In this document: one piece after another, positions 44,608 through 53,000 of the stretch | Layout: each line of letters begins with the position of its first letter | Position numbering within the stretch: position 1 is the stretch's first letter | Assembly (NCBI GenBank): GCA_046565765.1 | Contig: JBKHXX010000033.1 | Span: 1 to 64,000, forward strand | Direction: 5' to 3' | Source: JBFMCT01 sp046565765 | GTDB lineage: Bacteria; Actinomycetota; Acidimicrobiia; Acidimicrobiales; AC-14 | DNA: 64,000 nucleotides | Notes under the pieces: generated by a model | The model's database searches: none | Seen by the model: only the letters and a program-made list of their open reading frames with translations | What the model was told of the DNA's origin: nothing | Program-made: the position numbers and the translations under genes

Positions 44608-45210
44608 GTGTCCCGCACCACCACTTCGCCCTTCCGCGCCCTCGCCGCCGTCGCCCTCTCGATGACCGTCACGCTGGCCGCGTGCGGGGGTTCGGACCCG
44701 GCCGTCGACAGCGCCGCCGCCGTGTCGGACCGGGCGCCCGAGACCCCTGCCACCACCGCTGCGCCGGAGCCGCAACCGGAGGTCGACTCGCCCCCGACGA
44801 CCGTCGCCAGTCCATCCACGACGGTCCCTCGCCGGATCACGCCCACCACGGCCTCGCCGGCGACCGCGCCCGCCACCTCGCCGCCCTCCGACGCGGCCCT
44901 GGCCACGACGGCCGCCCCGGCGCCGAAGTACGCGCCCGGCCAGCGGATCAGCCCGTCGAGCGCCGAGGTCCAGACCGCCATCGCCACCCTCTCCACCCGC
45001 ATCCCCATGTTCAAGCCGAACGAGTCCCAGCTGCGCACCTTCGCCGATGCCGCCTGCACCTCCTTCGACCAGGGCCAGACCAAGGACCAGGTCGAGAACA
45101 CCGTGCGACAGGCGGTCACCTACGTGCAGGGCGCTTCGCTGTCCCCCGCCGACGCCGAGTTCGCAGTACGGACGGTCGTCCAGCTGCGCTGCCCCGGCTA
45201 CCTCTCCTGA
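44608..45210 (+). CDS. DUF732 lipoprotein
   Basis: 200 residues. The signal ends in LAAC (Cys26) and is followed by about 80 residues of Thr/Pro/Ala linker, then a small helical domain (RTFADAACTSFDQGQTKDQV; VRTVVQLRCPGYL) whose two cysteines probably pair, matching the DUF732 family of actinobacterial secreted proteins. Function unknown. GTG start one base after the protease stop, so it belongs to the same operon. Confidence 0.88.
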   Translation: MSRTTTSPFRALAAVALSMTVTLAACGGSDPAVDSAAAVSDRAPETPATTAAPEPQPEVDSPPTTVASPSTTVPRRITPTTASPATAPATSPPSDAALATTAAPAPKYAPGQRISPSSAEVQTAIATLSTRIPMFKPNESQLRTFADAACTSFDQGQTKDQVENTVRQAVTYVQGASLSPADAEFAVRTVVQLRCPGYLS

Positions 45211-45331
45211 GCACCGCATGGGCGGCGCTCGCCGTCGCCCCTGCCTAACGGCGGTGTTGTCCTAGCATTGCTTGCGTGCCTCGGAAGGGGCGCACACAGC
45301 CACGCCCGGCTCGTGGGAGGTTCGTGGCAGC

Positions 45332-47611
45332 ATGGACAGTCCCGCCACCACTGCACCGGCCAGGCTGCAGGCGCCCCCCCAGGTCCGGGCCCTGGGCCGG
45401 GCTCTGCTCCTGGTCACGGCCGCCTTGGTGGTCGTCTACCTGGGCTCCACCGTGTTCCGCGAGCATCCCTCCACCATCACGCTCTACGACGGCTGGGTGG
45501 GGAACACCGCCTACTTGGGTTGCGCCCTCGCCGCCGCCCTACGGGCGACCACCGTGCGCGACCGCCAGCGCCGGGGGTGGATCGCGATGGCGGTGGCGCT
45601 CACCATGTTCGCCGCGGGCAACCTCGTGTGGACGACGTGGATCCAGTTCCTCGACCCCACGCCCTACCCGTCGCTCCAGGACGTGTTGTTCATCCCGTTC
45701 TACCCGATCGCCTACGCCGGGATCGTGTTGCTCGCCCGCGACCGGCTGCCCCGGCGCCAGGCCCAGGCGGTATGGCTCGACAGCATCATCGCCGCTCTGG
45801 GCGCCGCCGCCATCCAGGCCGCCCTCGTCATGGCGCCCATCACCGCCCACAACGAAGGCGACTACGGCGACATCATCACCAACTTCGCCTACCCCATGGG
45901 CGCCCTGGTCCTGACCGCCCTTCTGGTCGTCGTGTTCGCCGTCGAGGGCTGGCGGCCCGACCGCCAGTGGTGGACGCTCGGCGCGGGCCTCGTCTTCTTC
46001 GCGGTGGCCGACAGCGTCTACAGCGTGAAGGCCCTCGACGGCACCTACGTCACCGGCACCGTGCTCGACAGCCTGTGGATGATCGGCACGCTGCTCATGG
46101 CGGCAGCCGCGTGGCAGGCACCGCGGCGGCGTCCGGAATCGCCGCGCCGCACCCAGCCGGTCGTCGTGCCCGGCGCCTTCCTCGTCAGCTCGCTGGCGAT
46201 CATCGTCTACGCCACCTTCGAGCCGGTCTCGCCCATCGCGGTCATCATCGCCACCGGCACCCTGCTGGTCGCCATCATCCGCATGGGCTTCGCCTTCCGC
46301 CAGCTCCAGAGCCTGGCCGAGAGCAGGCGTGAGGCCCGCACCGACGAGCTCACCGGCCTGCCCAACCGCCGCCACTTCTACGAGCTGCTGCGCGCCTCGC
46401 TGGCCTCGGCCGACCGCCACGACGTGGCCGTGCTGATGATCGACCTCGACCGGTTCAAGGAGATCAACGACAGCCTCGGCCACCACGTGGGCGACGAGGT
46501 CCTCCGCCAGCTGGGACCGCGCCTGGCCAAGGTGGTCGACGGCTCTGGCACGGTCGCCCGCCTCGGTGGCGACGAGTTCGGCCTGCTCGTCTCGCCGCTG
46601 CAGGACCCAGCCCAGGCACAACACGTGGCCGAGAGGGTGAGGGACGACCTTCGCCGCAGCTTCACATTGGACACGATCAGCCTGCACGTCGACGCCAGCA
46701 TCGGCATCGCCATCGCCCCCGACCACGGCAACGCAGCCGACACGTTGCTGCAGCGGGCGGACATCGCCATGTACCAGGCCAAGCGCTCGCACCGGCCGTG
46801 GCAGGTCTACTCCTCCTTCCGCGACCGCCACACCCGCGAGCGCCTCGAGCTGATGGAGGACGTGCGGGACGCCATCGCCCGCGGCGAGCTCGTCCTCCAC
46901 TACCAGCCCAAGCTGAACGTGGCCTCCCGGGCCGTCACCGGGGTCGAGGCCCTCGTGCGCTGGCAGCACCCCGAGCGGGGCCTGCTCACCCCCGACCGCT
47001 TCCTCGACCTCTTCGAGCAGAGCGGGCTGATCGGGCCCATGGCCCTCAACGTCCTCGACCTGGCCATGGCCCAGCAGTCCGACTGGGCCCGCGACGGCAT
47101 CCACCTCACCATGGCCGTCAACCTCTCGGCCTCCAACCTGTCGGACGAGCAGCTGCCCGAGAAGATCTTCGAGGTGTTCGACCGCTGGGACGCCGATCCC
47201 GGCAAGGTGGTCCTCGAGATCACCGAGGACAGCCTGATGGTCGACGCCGAGCAGAGCCTCGAGATCCTCGAGCGTCTGCACGCACAGGGCGTCGAGCTGT
47301 CGGTCGACGACTACGGCACCGGGTTCTCCTCGCTGGCCTACCTGCGGGACCTGCCCGTCAACGAGCTGAAGCTCGACCGGGCGTTCCTGGCCGCGGCCGA
47401 CAGCGACCAGCGGGCGGTGGCCATCATCCGCTCCACTGTCGACCTCGCCCATTCCCTCGACATGCGCATCGTGGCCGAGGGCGTGGAGACCGACGCCAAC
47501 CTGGCCCTCGTCGCCGAGCTCGGCTGCGACGCCGCCCAGGGCTACCTGCTCGGCCGGCCCGCGCCCGCCGCCAGCCTGTTCCCGGTGACCCCCGCCGCGG
47601 GCGCCCTGTAG
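45332..47611 (+). CDS. Membrane GGDEF-EAL cyclic-di-GMP protein
   Basis: 759 residues. About nine hydrophobic segments form the first 330 residues and serve as a membrane sensor. The GGDEF domain (TDELTGLPNRRHF; GGDEF at 412-416) is intact with no RxxD inhibitory site visible. The EAL domain (EAL at 539-541, VNLSASNL, EITEDSLM, DDYGTGFSSLAYL, KLDRAF, AEGVET) also looks complete, so both synthesis and breakdown of c-di-GMP are possible. ATG 45332 is chosen over 45272 because it opens before the first helix and follows GGGAGG. Confidence 0.95.
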   Translation: MDSPATTAPARLQAPPQVRALGRALLLVTAALVVVYLGSTVFREHPSTITLYDGWVGNTAYLGCALAAALRATTVRDRQRRGWIAMAVALTMFAAGNLVWTTWIQFLDPTPYPSLQDVLFIPFYPIAYAGIVLLARDRLPRRQAQAVWLDSIIAALGAAAIQAALVMAPITAHNEGDYGDIITNFAYPMGALVLTALLVVVFAVEGWRPDRQWWTLGAGLVFFAVADSVYSVKALDGTYVTGTVLDSLWMIGTLLMAAAAWQAPRRRPESPRRTQPVVVPGAFLVSSLAIIVYATFEPVSPIAVIIATGTLLVAIIRMGFAFRQLQSLAESRREARTDELTGLPNRRHFYELLRASLASADRHDVAVLMIDLDRFKEINDSLGHHVGDEVLRQLGPRLAKVVDGSGTVARLGGDEFGLLVSPLQDPAQAQHVAERVRDDLRRSFTLDTISLHVDASIGIAIAPDHGNAADTLLQRADIAMYQAKRSHRPWQVYSSFRDRHTRERLELMEDVRDAIARGELVLHYQPKLNVASRAVTGVEALVRWQHPERGLLTPDRFLDLFEQSGLIGPMALNVLDLAMAQQSDWARDGIHLTMAVNLSASNLSDEQLPEKIFEVFDRWDADPGKVVLEITEDSLMVDAEQSLEILERLHAQGVELSVDDYGTGFSSLAYLRDLPVNELKLDRAFLAAADSDQRAVAIIRSTVDLAHSLDMRIVAEGVETDANLALVAELGCDAAQGYLLGRPAPAASLFPVTPAAGAL

Positions 47612-47619
47612 GTCCCGCC

Positions 47620-48888
47620 TCAGGGTGCGAGGGCCAGCTCGGGCTCCTGGGCCGCATCGATCCCGTCGCCGGCGCCCCGTACTCCGGGCACGAACAGGAA
47701 GGCGAGCGTCACCGCCGCGCCCAGGGCGCCGGCGACCAGGAACGTGTTGCGGGCGCCGATCAGGGCCGTGACGGGGGCGACCACCGCGAACGACAGCGGC
47801 ACGAGCCCGGTCGAGATGAACCAGTCGAAGCTCGACACCCTCCCCAGCAGCGACCGCGGCACGAGCCTTTGCTTGGTCGTCAGCCAGACGATCGTGCCCG
47901 CCGCCTCCAGGGCGCTGAACACCACGCTCACCACCATGGCCTGCCAGGCGCTGCGGGCCAGCCCGTAGCCGATCAGCACGAACGTCGAGGCCGTCCAGGC
48001 CACGTACACGAACGTCATCGCCCGCCTCGGCATGCCCAGCCAGCCCACGACCAGCGCGGCACCGATGGCGCCCAGACCACCCACGGCCAGGACCATGCCG
48101 AGCGTCCCCGGGCCGGCGCCCAGCTCGTTCTTCACCAGGTACGGGAGCAGCACGTCGACGGGCCCGGTGAAGAGGAGGTAGGCGAACGTGGCGGCCAGCA
48201 GCGTGGCCCAGAGCCAGGCGTTGGCCCGGACGAAGCGGAAGCCCTCGCGTACGTCGTCGAGCAGGCCGCCCGCGCCGATGGGCGGCTCGACCGGCACCTC
48301 GGCCGGCAACGGCCGCACCCTCAGCAGGAAGGCGATGGAGACGGCGAAGGTGAAGGCGTCGACGAGGAAGGCGACGCCGCTCCCGGCGGAGGCGAGGATC
48401 AGCCCACCCACGGCCGGCCCCGCCATGCCGTGGGCCGCCGGCCGCATGAACTGCTCGACGGCGTTGGCCTGGGCCAGCTGGGACTCGGGCACCACGTCGG
48501 GGACCAGGGCGTCGAAGGCGGGGCCGAAGAAGGCGGTGGCCGCCCCGTACGCCGCCACCAGCGGGAAGACGTGCCAGAGGCGGAGGTTGCCGCTGGTGGC
48601 CAGGAGCCCGAGGACGGCCACGACGGTCCCGCGCACGACGTCGGAGGAGATCATCAGCCGGCGCCGGTCGAAGCGGTCGCTGGCCACGCCCCCCATGAGG
48701 AGCAGGGCGACATGGGGGATGGTCATGGCCAGGCCGACGACCGCCATGGCCGTCGGAGCGTTGGAGAGCTCGTAGACCTGCCACGCCAGGGCGACGAGGA
48801 GGATGCCGTCGCCCACCAGCGACACGGCCATCCCGGTCCACAGGAGGGCGAAGTTGCGCTCCTTCAGGGGAGCGACGACCCGGCGCAC
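47620..48888 (-). CDS. MFS transporter (MFS_3 exporter-like)
   Basis: 422 residues with about twelve membrane helices. The loop GGVASDRFDRRRLM between helices 2 and 3 matches the DRxxRR signature of major facilitator proteins, and the family (MFS_3, including enterobactin- and macrolide-exporter-like proteins) is mostly exporters. Substrate unknown. GTG start three bases after the stop of the alpha-oxoamine synthase gene, so an exporter for its product is a natural reading. Confidence 0.92.
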   Translation of the reverse strand: MRRVVAPLKERNFALLWTGMAVSLVGDGILLVALAWQVYELSNAPTAMAVVGLAMTIPHVALLLMGGVASDRFDRRRLMISSDVVRGTVVAVLGLLATSGNLRLWHVFPLVAAYGAATAFFGPAFDALVPDVVPESQLAQANAVEQFMRPAAHGMAGPAVGGLILASAGSGVAFLVDAFTFAVSIAFLLRVRPLPAEVPVEPPIGAGGLLDDVREGFRFVRANAWLWATLLAATFAYLLFTGPVDVLLPYLVKNELGAGPGTLGMVLAVGGLGAIGAALVVGWLGMPRRAMTFVYVAWTASTFVLIGYGLARSAWQAMVVSVVFSALEAAGTIVWLTTKQRLVPRSLLGRVSSFDWFISTGLVPLSFAVVAPVTALIGARNTFLVAGALGAAVTLAFLFVPGVRGAGDGIDAAQEPELALAP

Positions 48889-48891
48889 GGC

Positions 48892-50271
48892 CTAATGGCC
48901 GTTGTGCCAAGCACCGGCCAGGCCGAAGCGGTCGGTGGCCTCCTCCAGCACCTGGACGAGAAGGTCGACGTCGTCGTCGGTGTTGGCCGCGGTGACCTGG
49001 ATGCGGAAGCCCACCTCGTGGCGGGGCACGAGCGGGAAGGCGGCCAGCGTGACGTAGATCCCGCGCTCGAACAGGAACGCCCCGACCTCGTCGATCCGCT
49101 CGGCGTCGCCCACCGGGACCTCCACGATCGGGAAGCCCGACGTGTTGGGCGTGGCGACCCCCAGGCGGTCGAGGGCGTCCAGCACCCGGGCCGTCTTGGC
49201 GTGCAGGTCGGCACGGATGGTGTCGCCCCGACGGCGGTTGACGTCCAGCCCGGCGAGCACGGTGGCCAGCGACGCCACCGGCGAGGGGCCCGAATACAGG
49301 TAGGGCGGGGCACCGATCTTCACCACGTTCTTCAGCCGGGTGGGGAGGGCGAGGAAGGCCAGCAGCGACGAGTAGGCCTTGGAGAACCCGCCGACCAGCA
49401 CGACGTTGTCGTAGGTCTCGCCGAAGTGGCGAACGATGCTGTTGCCCTTGCGGCCCCAGTTGCAGGGCTCGTCGGCCGCCCGCTCCCCGATGACCCCGAA
49501 GCCGTGGGCGTCGTCCACGTAGAGGAGGGCGTCGTAGGCCCGGGCCAGCTCGGCGAAGGCGGGCAGGTCGGGAGCGTTGCCCGTCATGCTGTTGACCCCG
49601 TCCGTGCAGATCAGGCGCGAGCCCCCGGGAGCCGACCTGAGCAGCGACTCGAGGTGGTCGAGGTCGTCGTGCTGGTAGCGCTGCACACGGGCCCCGTTGC
49701 TGGTGGCGAAGCGGGTGCCGTCGTAGATCGTCTTGTGGGCCCGGCGGTCGAGGAAGATCGTGCCGCCGCCCGCCAGTAGCGGGATCACGGACATGTGGAT
49801 GTGGGTGATCGTCGGGAGCACGAGCGTGTCGGGCGCGCCGAGCAGCTCGGTGAGCTGCTCCTCGATCTCCACGTAGGCGGCCGGGCTGCCCAGCAGGCGC
49901 GACCAGCTCGGATGCGTGCCCCACCGGCGCACGAGTGGCTCGATCGACTCGATCACCTCGGAGTCGAGGTCGAAGCCGAGGTAGTTGCAGGAGGCGAAGT
50001 CGGACAGCCAGTGGTCCCCGATACGGATCCTCCGGCCGTCGACCTCGTCGATGACGGCGTCCAGCATGGGGTTGGTCGCCTGCAGACGGGCGAGGTCGCT
50101 GCAGCTGTCGAGCCACCGCTCCAGCCATCCGTCGTCGCGGCGGCGGCGCTCGGGCGGGGAGCCGGCCGCCGCGGGCAGCGACGCCAGCTCCCGGCGGAGT
50201 GACAGCTGGCGCGCCACCGGCTGGATCAGCGCGTCCTCGACCAAGTCGGAAGCGATGTCGACAACGGTCAT
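48892..50271 (-). CDS. Alpha-oxoamine synthase (KBL/BioF/CqsA-like)
   Basis: A 459-residue PLP enzyme that joins an amino acid to an acyl-CoA with loss of CO2. SCNYLGFD, the SRLLGSPAAYVEIEEQL region, VDDAHGFGVIG (cofactor Asp and His) and Schiff-base Lys298 in GGFSKAYSS are as in the family. A longer than usual N-terminus (about 65 residues) and the TITHIHMSVIPLLAGG segment set it apart from BioF, and no biotin genes are near. Reaction partner undetermined. Next to an MFS exporter. Confidence 0.9.
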   Translation of the reverse strand: MTVVDIASDLVEDALIQPVARQLSLRRELASLPAAAGSPPERRRRDDGWLERWLDSCSDLARLQATNPMLDAVIDEVDGRRIRIGDHWLSDFASCNYLGFDLDSEVIESIEPLVRRWGTHPSWSRLLGSPAAYVEIEEQLTELLGAPDTLVLPTITHIHMSVIPLLAGGGTIFLDRRAHKTIYDGTRFATSNGARVQRYQHDDLDHLESLLRSAPGGSRLICTDGVNSMTGNAPDLPAFAELARAYDALLYVDDAHGFGVIGERAADEPCNWGRKGNSIVRHFGETYDNVVLVGGFSKAYSSLLAFLALPTRLKNVVKIGAPPYLYSGPSPVASLATVLAGLDVNRRRGDTIRADLHAKTARVLDALDRLGVATPNTSGFPIVEVPVGDAERIDEVGAFLFERGIYVTLAAFPLVPRHEVGFRIQVTAANTDDDVDLLVQVLEEATDRFGLAGAWHNGH

Positions 50272-50287
50272 GTGCCCCTACTTCCCC

Positions 50288-51271
50288 ATGCTCGTTCGCG
50301 CCCTGTGTGTGTGCGCGTTCCCTACCGTTCATCGGTCCCCTCAGGAGCGGTTTGAATGGGTCATTGGACCTAGTGCACCCTCGGGCCCGGGCGCGCTTCT
50401 CGGTTACGCAGCGGTGGCTGCGGCCGCCGCCTTGTGGGCCGTTGCCGCCGTGGTCGCCCGCCGGCTGTTCGACGCCGGCGTCAGCCCGGTCGAGCTGACG
50501 GAGTCCCGGGCCGTGCTGGCGGTCGCCGGCTTCGCCCTCCTCCGCTCCTCCTGGCGACGCCCCGAGACGTCCCGCCGAGGTCTCGTCGTCGGGCTCGGGG
50601 TGGCGCTGGCGCTGGTGAACGCGACCTACTACGTGGCCGTCTCACGGATCCCGGTGGCCGCCGCTCTCGTCATCCAGTACACCGCTCCTGCCCTCATCGT
50701 CGCCTGGGCCGGCCTCGCCGCCCGGCGCTTCCCTCCCCGGGACGTGGCCTGGGCGCTGGTGGCGGCCCTGGTGGGGGTGGTGCTGGTGATGGACCTTCCC
50801 GGAAGCATCAGCGGTGGCGTCGACCGGTTGGGCGTGGCCATGGCGATCGCCTCGGCGTTCTTCTTCGCCTGTTACACGGTGCTGGCGGAACGGACCGGTA
50901 CCGCCTACGGATCGGCGGCCGCCATGTTCCGAGGGTTCGCGGTGGCGGCGGGGCTGTGGGTCGCCTACCAGGCGCCCAGGGGCCTTCCCGGCGAGCTCCT
51001 CGAGCGATCGAACCTTCCGGAGGTGCTGTACGTGGGGCTCGCCGGAACGCTCCTGCCCTTCCTGCTCTTCACCTGGGGCCTCCAGCACGTCCGGGCCGAG
51101 CGGGGGTCGATCGCGGCCACACTCGAACCGGTGGTCGCGGCCGTCGTGGCGTGGGTGTGGCTCGGGCAGGCGCTCAGCGGGACCGCGGTGGCGGGCGGTC
51201 TGCTGGTGGTCGCCGCCGTCGTGTCGCTCCAGCTGCGGGGTGTGCGCCCGCCTGTGGCTCAGTCGCCGTGA
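50288..51271 (+). CDS. EamA/DMT-family transporter
   Basis: A ten-helix drug/metabolite transporter with two EamA repeats (VAAAAALWAVAAVVARRLF; AMAIASAFFFACYTVLAERTG) and conserved YYVAVSRIPVAAALVIQYTAP and LGQALSG. The start is unclear: ATG 50288 is only 16 bases from the divergent synthase start and adds an odd Cys-rich 40 residues; GTG 50411 would start at the first helix (286 residues). AGGAG at 50343-50347 matches no in-frame start. It overlaps the convergent gene by 13 bases. Confidence 0.82.
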   Translation: MLVRALCVCAFPTVHRSPQERFEWVIGPSAPSGPGALLGYAAVAAAAALWAVAAVVARRLFDAGVSPVELTESRAVLAVAGFALLRSSWRRPETSRRGLVVGLGVALALVNATYYVAVSRIPVAAALVIQYTAPALIVAWAGLAARRFPPRDVAWALVAALVGVVLVMDLPGSISGGVDRLGVAMAIASAFFFACYTVLAERTGTAYGSAAAMFRGFAVAAGLWVAYQAPRGLPGELLERSNLPEVLYVGLAGTLLPFLLFTWGLQHVRAERGSIAATLEPVVAAVVAWVWLGQALSGTAVAGGLLVVAAVVSLQLRGVRPPVAQSP

Positions 51272-52323
51272 CGGTGGGCGCAGCCCTGGCCGTGGCCGTC
51301 GATGCCGGCGAAGGGCCCGCACGGGTGGTCCTGCACCCACACGTGCAGCATGGGCGGCGTCGGCCGGAACGTCCCTCGCGGCAGGCACCGGCCGTTCACG
51401 AGGAGGCCGGCCAAGCGGACGCCGGCGTCGTCCCAACACAGGTTCTGATGGTCGTGCCAGACCGTCAGCTCCCCCGCCACCTCGGGCACGTCGTCCATCG
51501 TCTTGCCCATCTCGAGGATGTACATGGCTGACGCCACCCGGGGGCCCGCTCCCGTGTTCTCGAGGACGATCGACTCGATGCGCTGGGGGTCGAGCTCCCG
51601 GCCGTCGGCCAGGTAGTCGGCGTTCACGAAGTGCTCGAAGGAGCCGCGCACGCGTCCGTCCCCGATCGACCGGTAACCGGCAGCCATCACCGCCGCCTCG
51701 TCGGGGAACCGTTGCGAGACCGAGCTCCTCGTCGAGACGATGAGCGCCCGGGCCGCCTCCAGCTGGTCCTCGGTGGCGTGCGACGTGTCGAGCCCGGAGA
51801 ACAACGGGTCGGCAGCCATCCCCTCGGCCTCCTCCCCGTGGGCGTGCTCCTCGGGGTGCGAGTGAGAGGCGGTCATCCCGACGAGCGCGGGGACGACGGC
51901 CAGGGCCAGCACGGGCGACGCGGCGGGGAACGCCGCAGGCCGCAGCCCGCTCCGCAGGGCCTGGCCGGCGGCGACCACCGCCACCACCTCGGCCAGCACG
52001 GCCATCCCGTCCTGGAGGCCGACCGCCTGCCGGTGGTGCAAGGACTCGATCATGGGCAGCCCGGCGAGCCTCGACGCGCCCCAGACGCCGGCGGCGGCAA
52101 GGTTGACGAGGGTGGCGGCCGCCAGGGCGGTTCGACGGGGCCGGAGGAGTGCAGCCATCCCCAGGGCCAGCTGGACGGCCGCGGTGGCCGCGAACAGCAC
52201 GGCGAGGTCCGGGTCCCCGGGATGCGCGCCGGCCGCGGCTGCGTGGACCAGACCGGCGGCCACGGTCGCCGCCCCGGCCAGCGCCGGGAGCCACGTTGCC
52301 CGCGCCTGCTCCATGGTCTCCAT
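51259..52323 (-). CDS. Membrane protein with His/Cys-rich outer C-terminal domain
   Basis: 354 residues. Several helices fill the first 165 residues, a His-rich spacer follows (SHSHPEEHAHGEE), and the C-terminal half is soluble: TVWHDHQNLCWDDAG and PPMLHVWVQDHPCGPFAG, ending HGQGCAHRHGD. The clustered His and Cys suggest metal binding. No family name is recalled; similar actinobacterial proteins exist. The end overlaps the EamA gene by 13 bases. Confidence 0.78.
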   Translation of the reverse strand: METMEQARATWLPALAGAATVAAGLVHAAAAGAHPGDPDLAVLFAATAAVQLALGMAALLRPRRTALAAATLVNLAAAGVWGASRLAGLPMIESLHHRQAVGLQDGMAVLAEVVAVVAAGQALRSGLRPAAFPAASPVLALAVVPALVGMTASHSHPEEHAHGEEAEGMAADPLFSGLDTSHATEDQLEAARALIVSTRSSVSQRFPDEAAVMAAGYRSIGDGRVRGSFEHFVNADYLADGRELDPQRIESIVLENTGAGPRVASAMYILEMGKTMDDVPEVAGELTVWHDHQNLCWDDAGVRLAGLLVNGRCLPRGTFRPTPPMLHVWVQDHPCGPFAGIDGHGQGCAHRHGD

Positions 52324-52377
52324 GATCGGCCACTTCAGCCCGCGATGGGCGTCGGCGTCAGCCGCCCCGGGTAGCCG

Positions 52378-52878
52378 TCACCACTTCCAGGTGGCGGCCA
52401 GTCCCTGGCGCACGGTGTCGGTGTAGCCCTCCAGGGCGCCCAGACGCTCTTCGGGCGTGAGCTTCATCTCCGACGAGCGGACGAACCACGCCGGCTGGCC
52501 GTCCGGTCGCCGGGCCTTGATCACGGCGAACACCGACTCGATCACGTACTGGTCGGCCACCCCCACCGTCTCCAGGCCGGCGAACAGCTCGCTGAACTGG
52601 GTCGGCGGCAACTGGACGCCTGGGGTGGGGGCGGGCGTCTGGCCCCTCCATGACAGCGTCAGCCGCTGGCGCATCGACGTCGTCAGGCCGTCGAGAACGC
52701 CGAGGAGCTCCTCTGCGGGGATGGGCGCACCGCCGCTGCGCACCGACCATGCGGCGCTGCCGTCCTCGGCTCGCACCTTGAGGAGGGCGAACACCGACTC
52801 GACGTGCATGCCCTCGCCGAGCCCCGTGGTGCCGTAACCGGCCAGCAGCGCGCTGAACGGCATGGGTTCCTCAGCCAC
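52378..52878 (-). CDS. Protein of two tandem ~70-residue repeats, unknown function
   Basis: 166 residues made of two copies of one unit: FSALLAGYGTTGLGEGMHVE and FSELFAGLETVGVADQYVIE, each followed by SVFALLK / SVFAVIK, a W-containing strand and a helix ending RQRL / RQGL. No signal, no membrane helix. GTG 52878 has GGGGAGGAGG six bases upstream. It does not resemble a family I know. Confidence 0.78.
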   Translation of the reverse strand: MAEEPMPFSALLAGYGTTGLGEGMHVESVFALLKVRAEDGSAAWSVRSGGAPIPAEELLGVLDGLTTSMRQRLTLSWRGQTPAPTPGVQLPPTQFSELFAGLETVGVADQYVIESVFAVIKARRPDGQPAWFVRSSEMKLTPEERLGALEGYTDTVRQGLAATWKW

Positions 52879-53000
52879 CGAACGCCTCCTCCCCGACGCC
52901 CACGGCCGAGGAACGTACTCGCTGGGAGGGAGGCGACCCGCCGCCCCACCCGTCCCGGCGGACAGTGGCCGGGCGGGGGAGCGAGGCGTACCATCGGACC

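Noticed and set aside
45539..50332. A 1597-codon open frame on the minus strand
   Set aside because: It runs antisense to the GGDEF-EAL gene and in another frame of the MFS and synthase genes; composition is Gly/Arg/His/Gln-rich with no domain, typical of GC-rich shadow frames.
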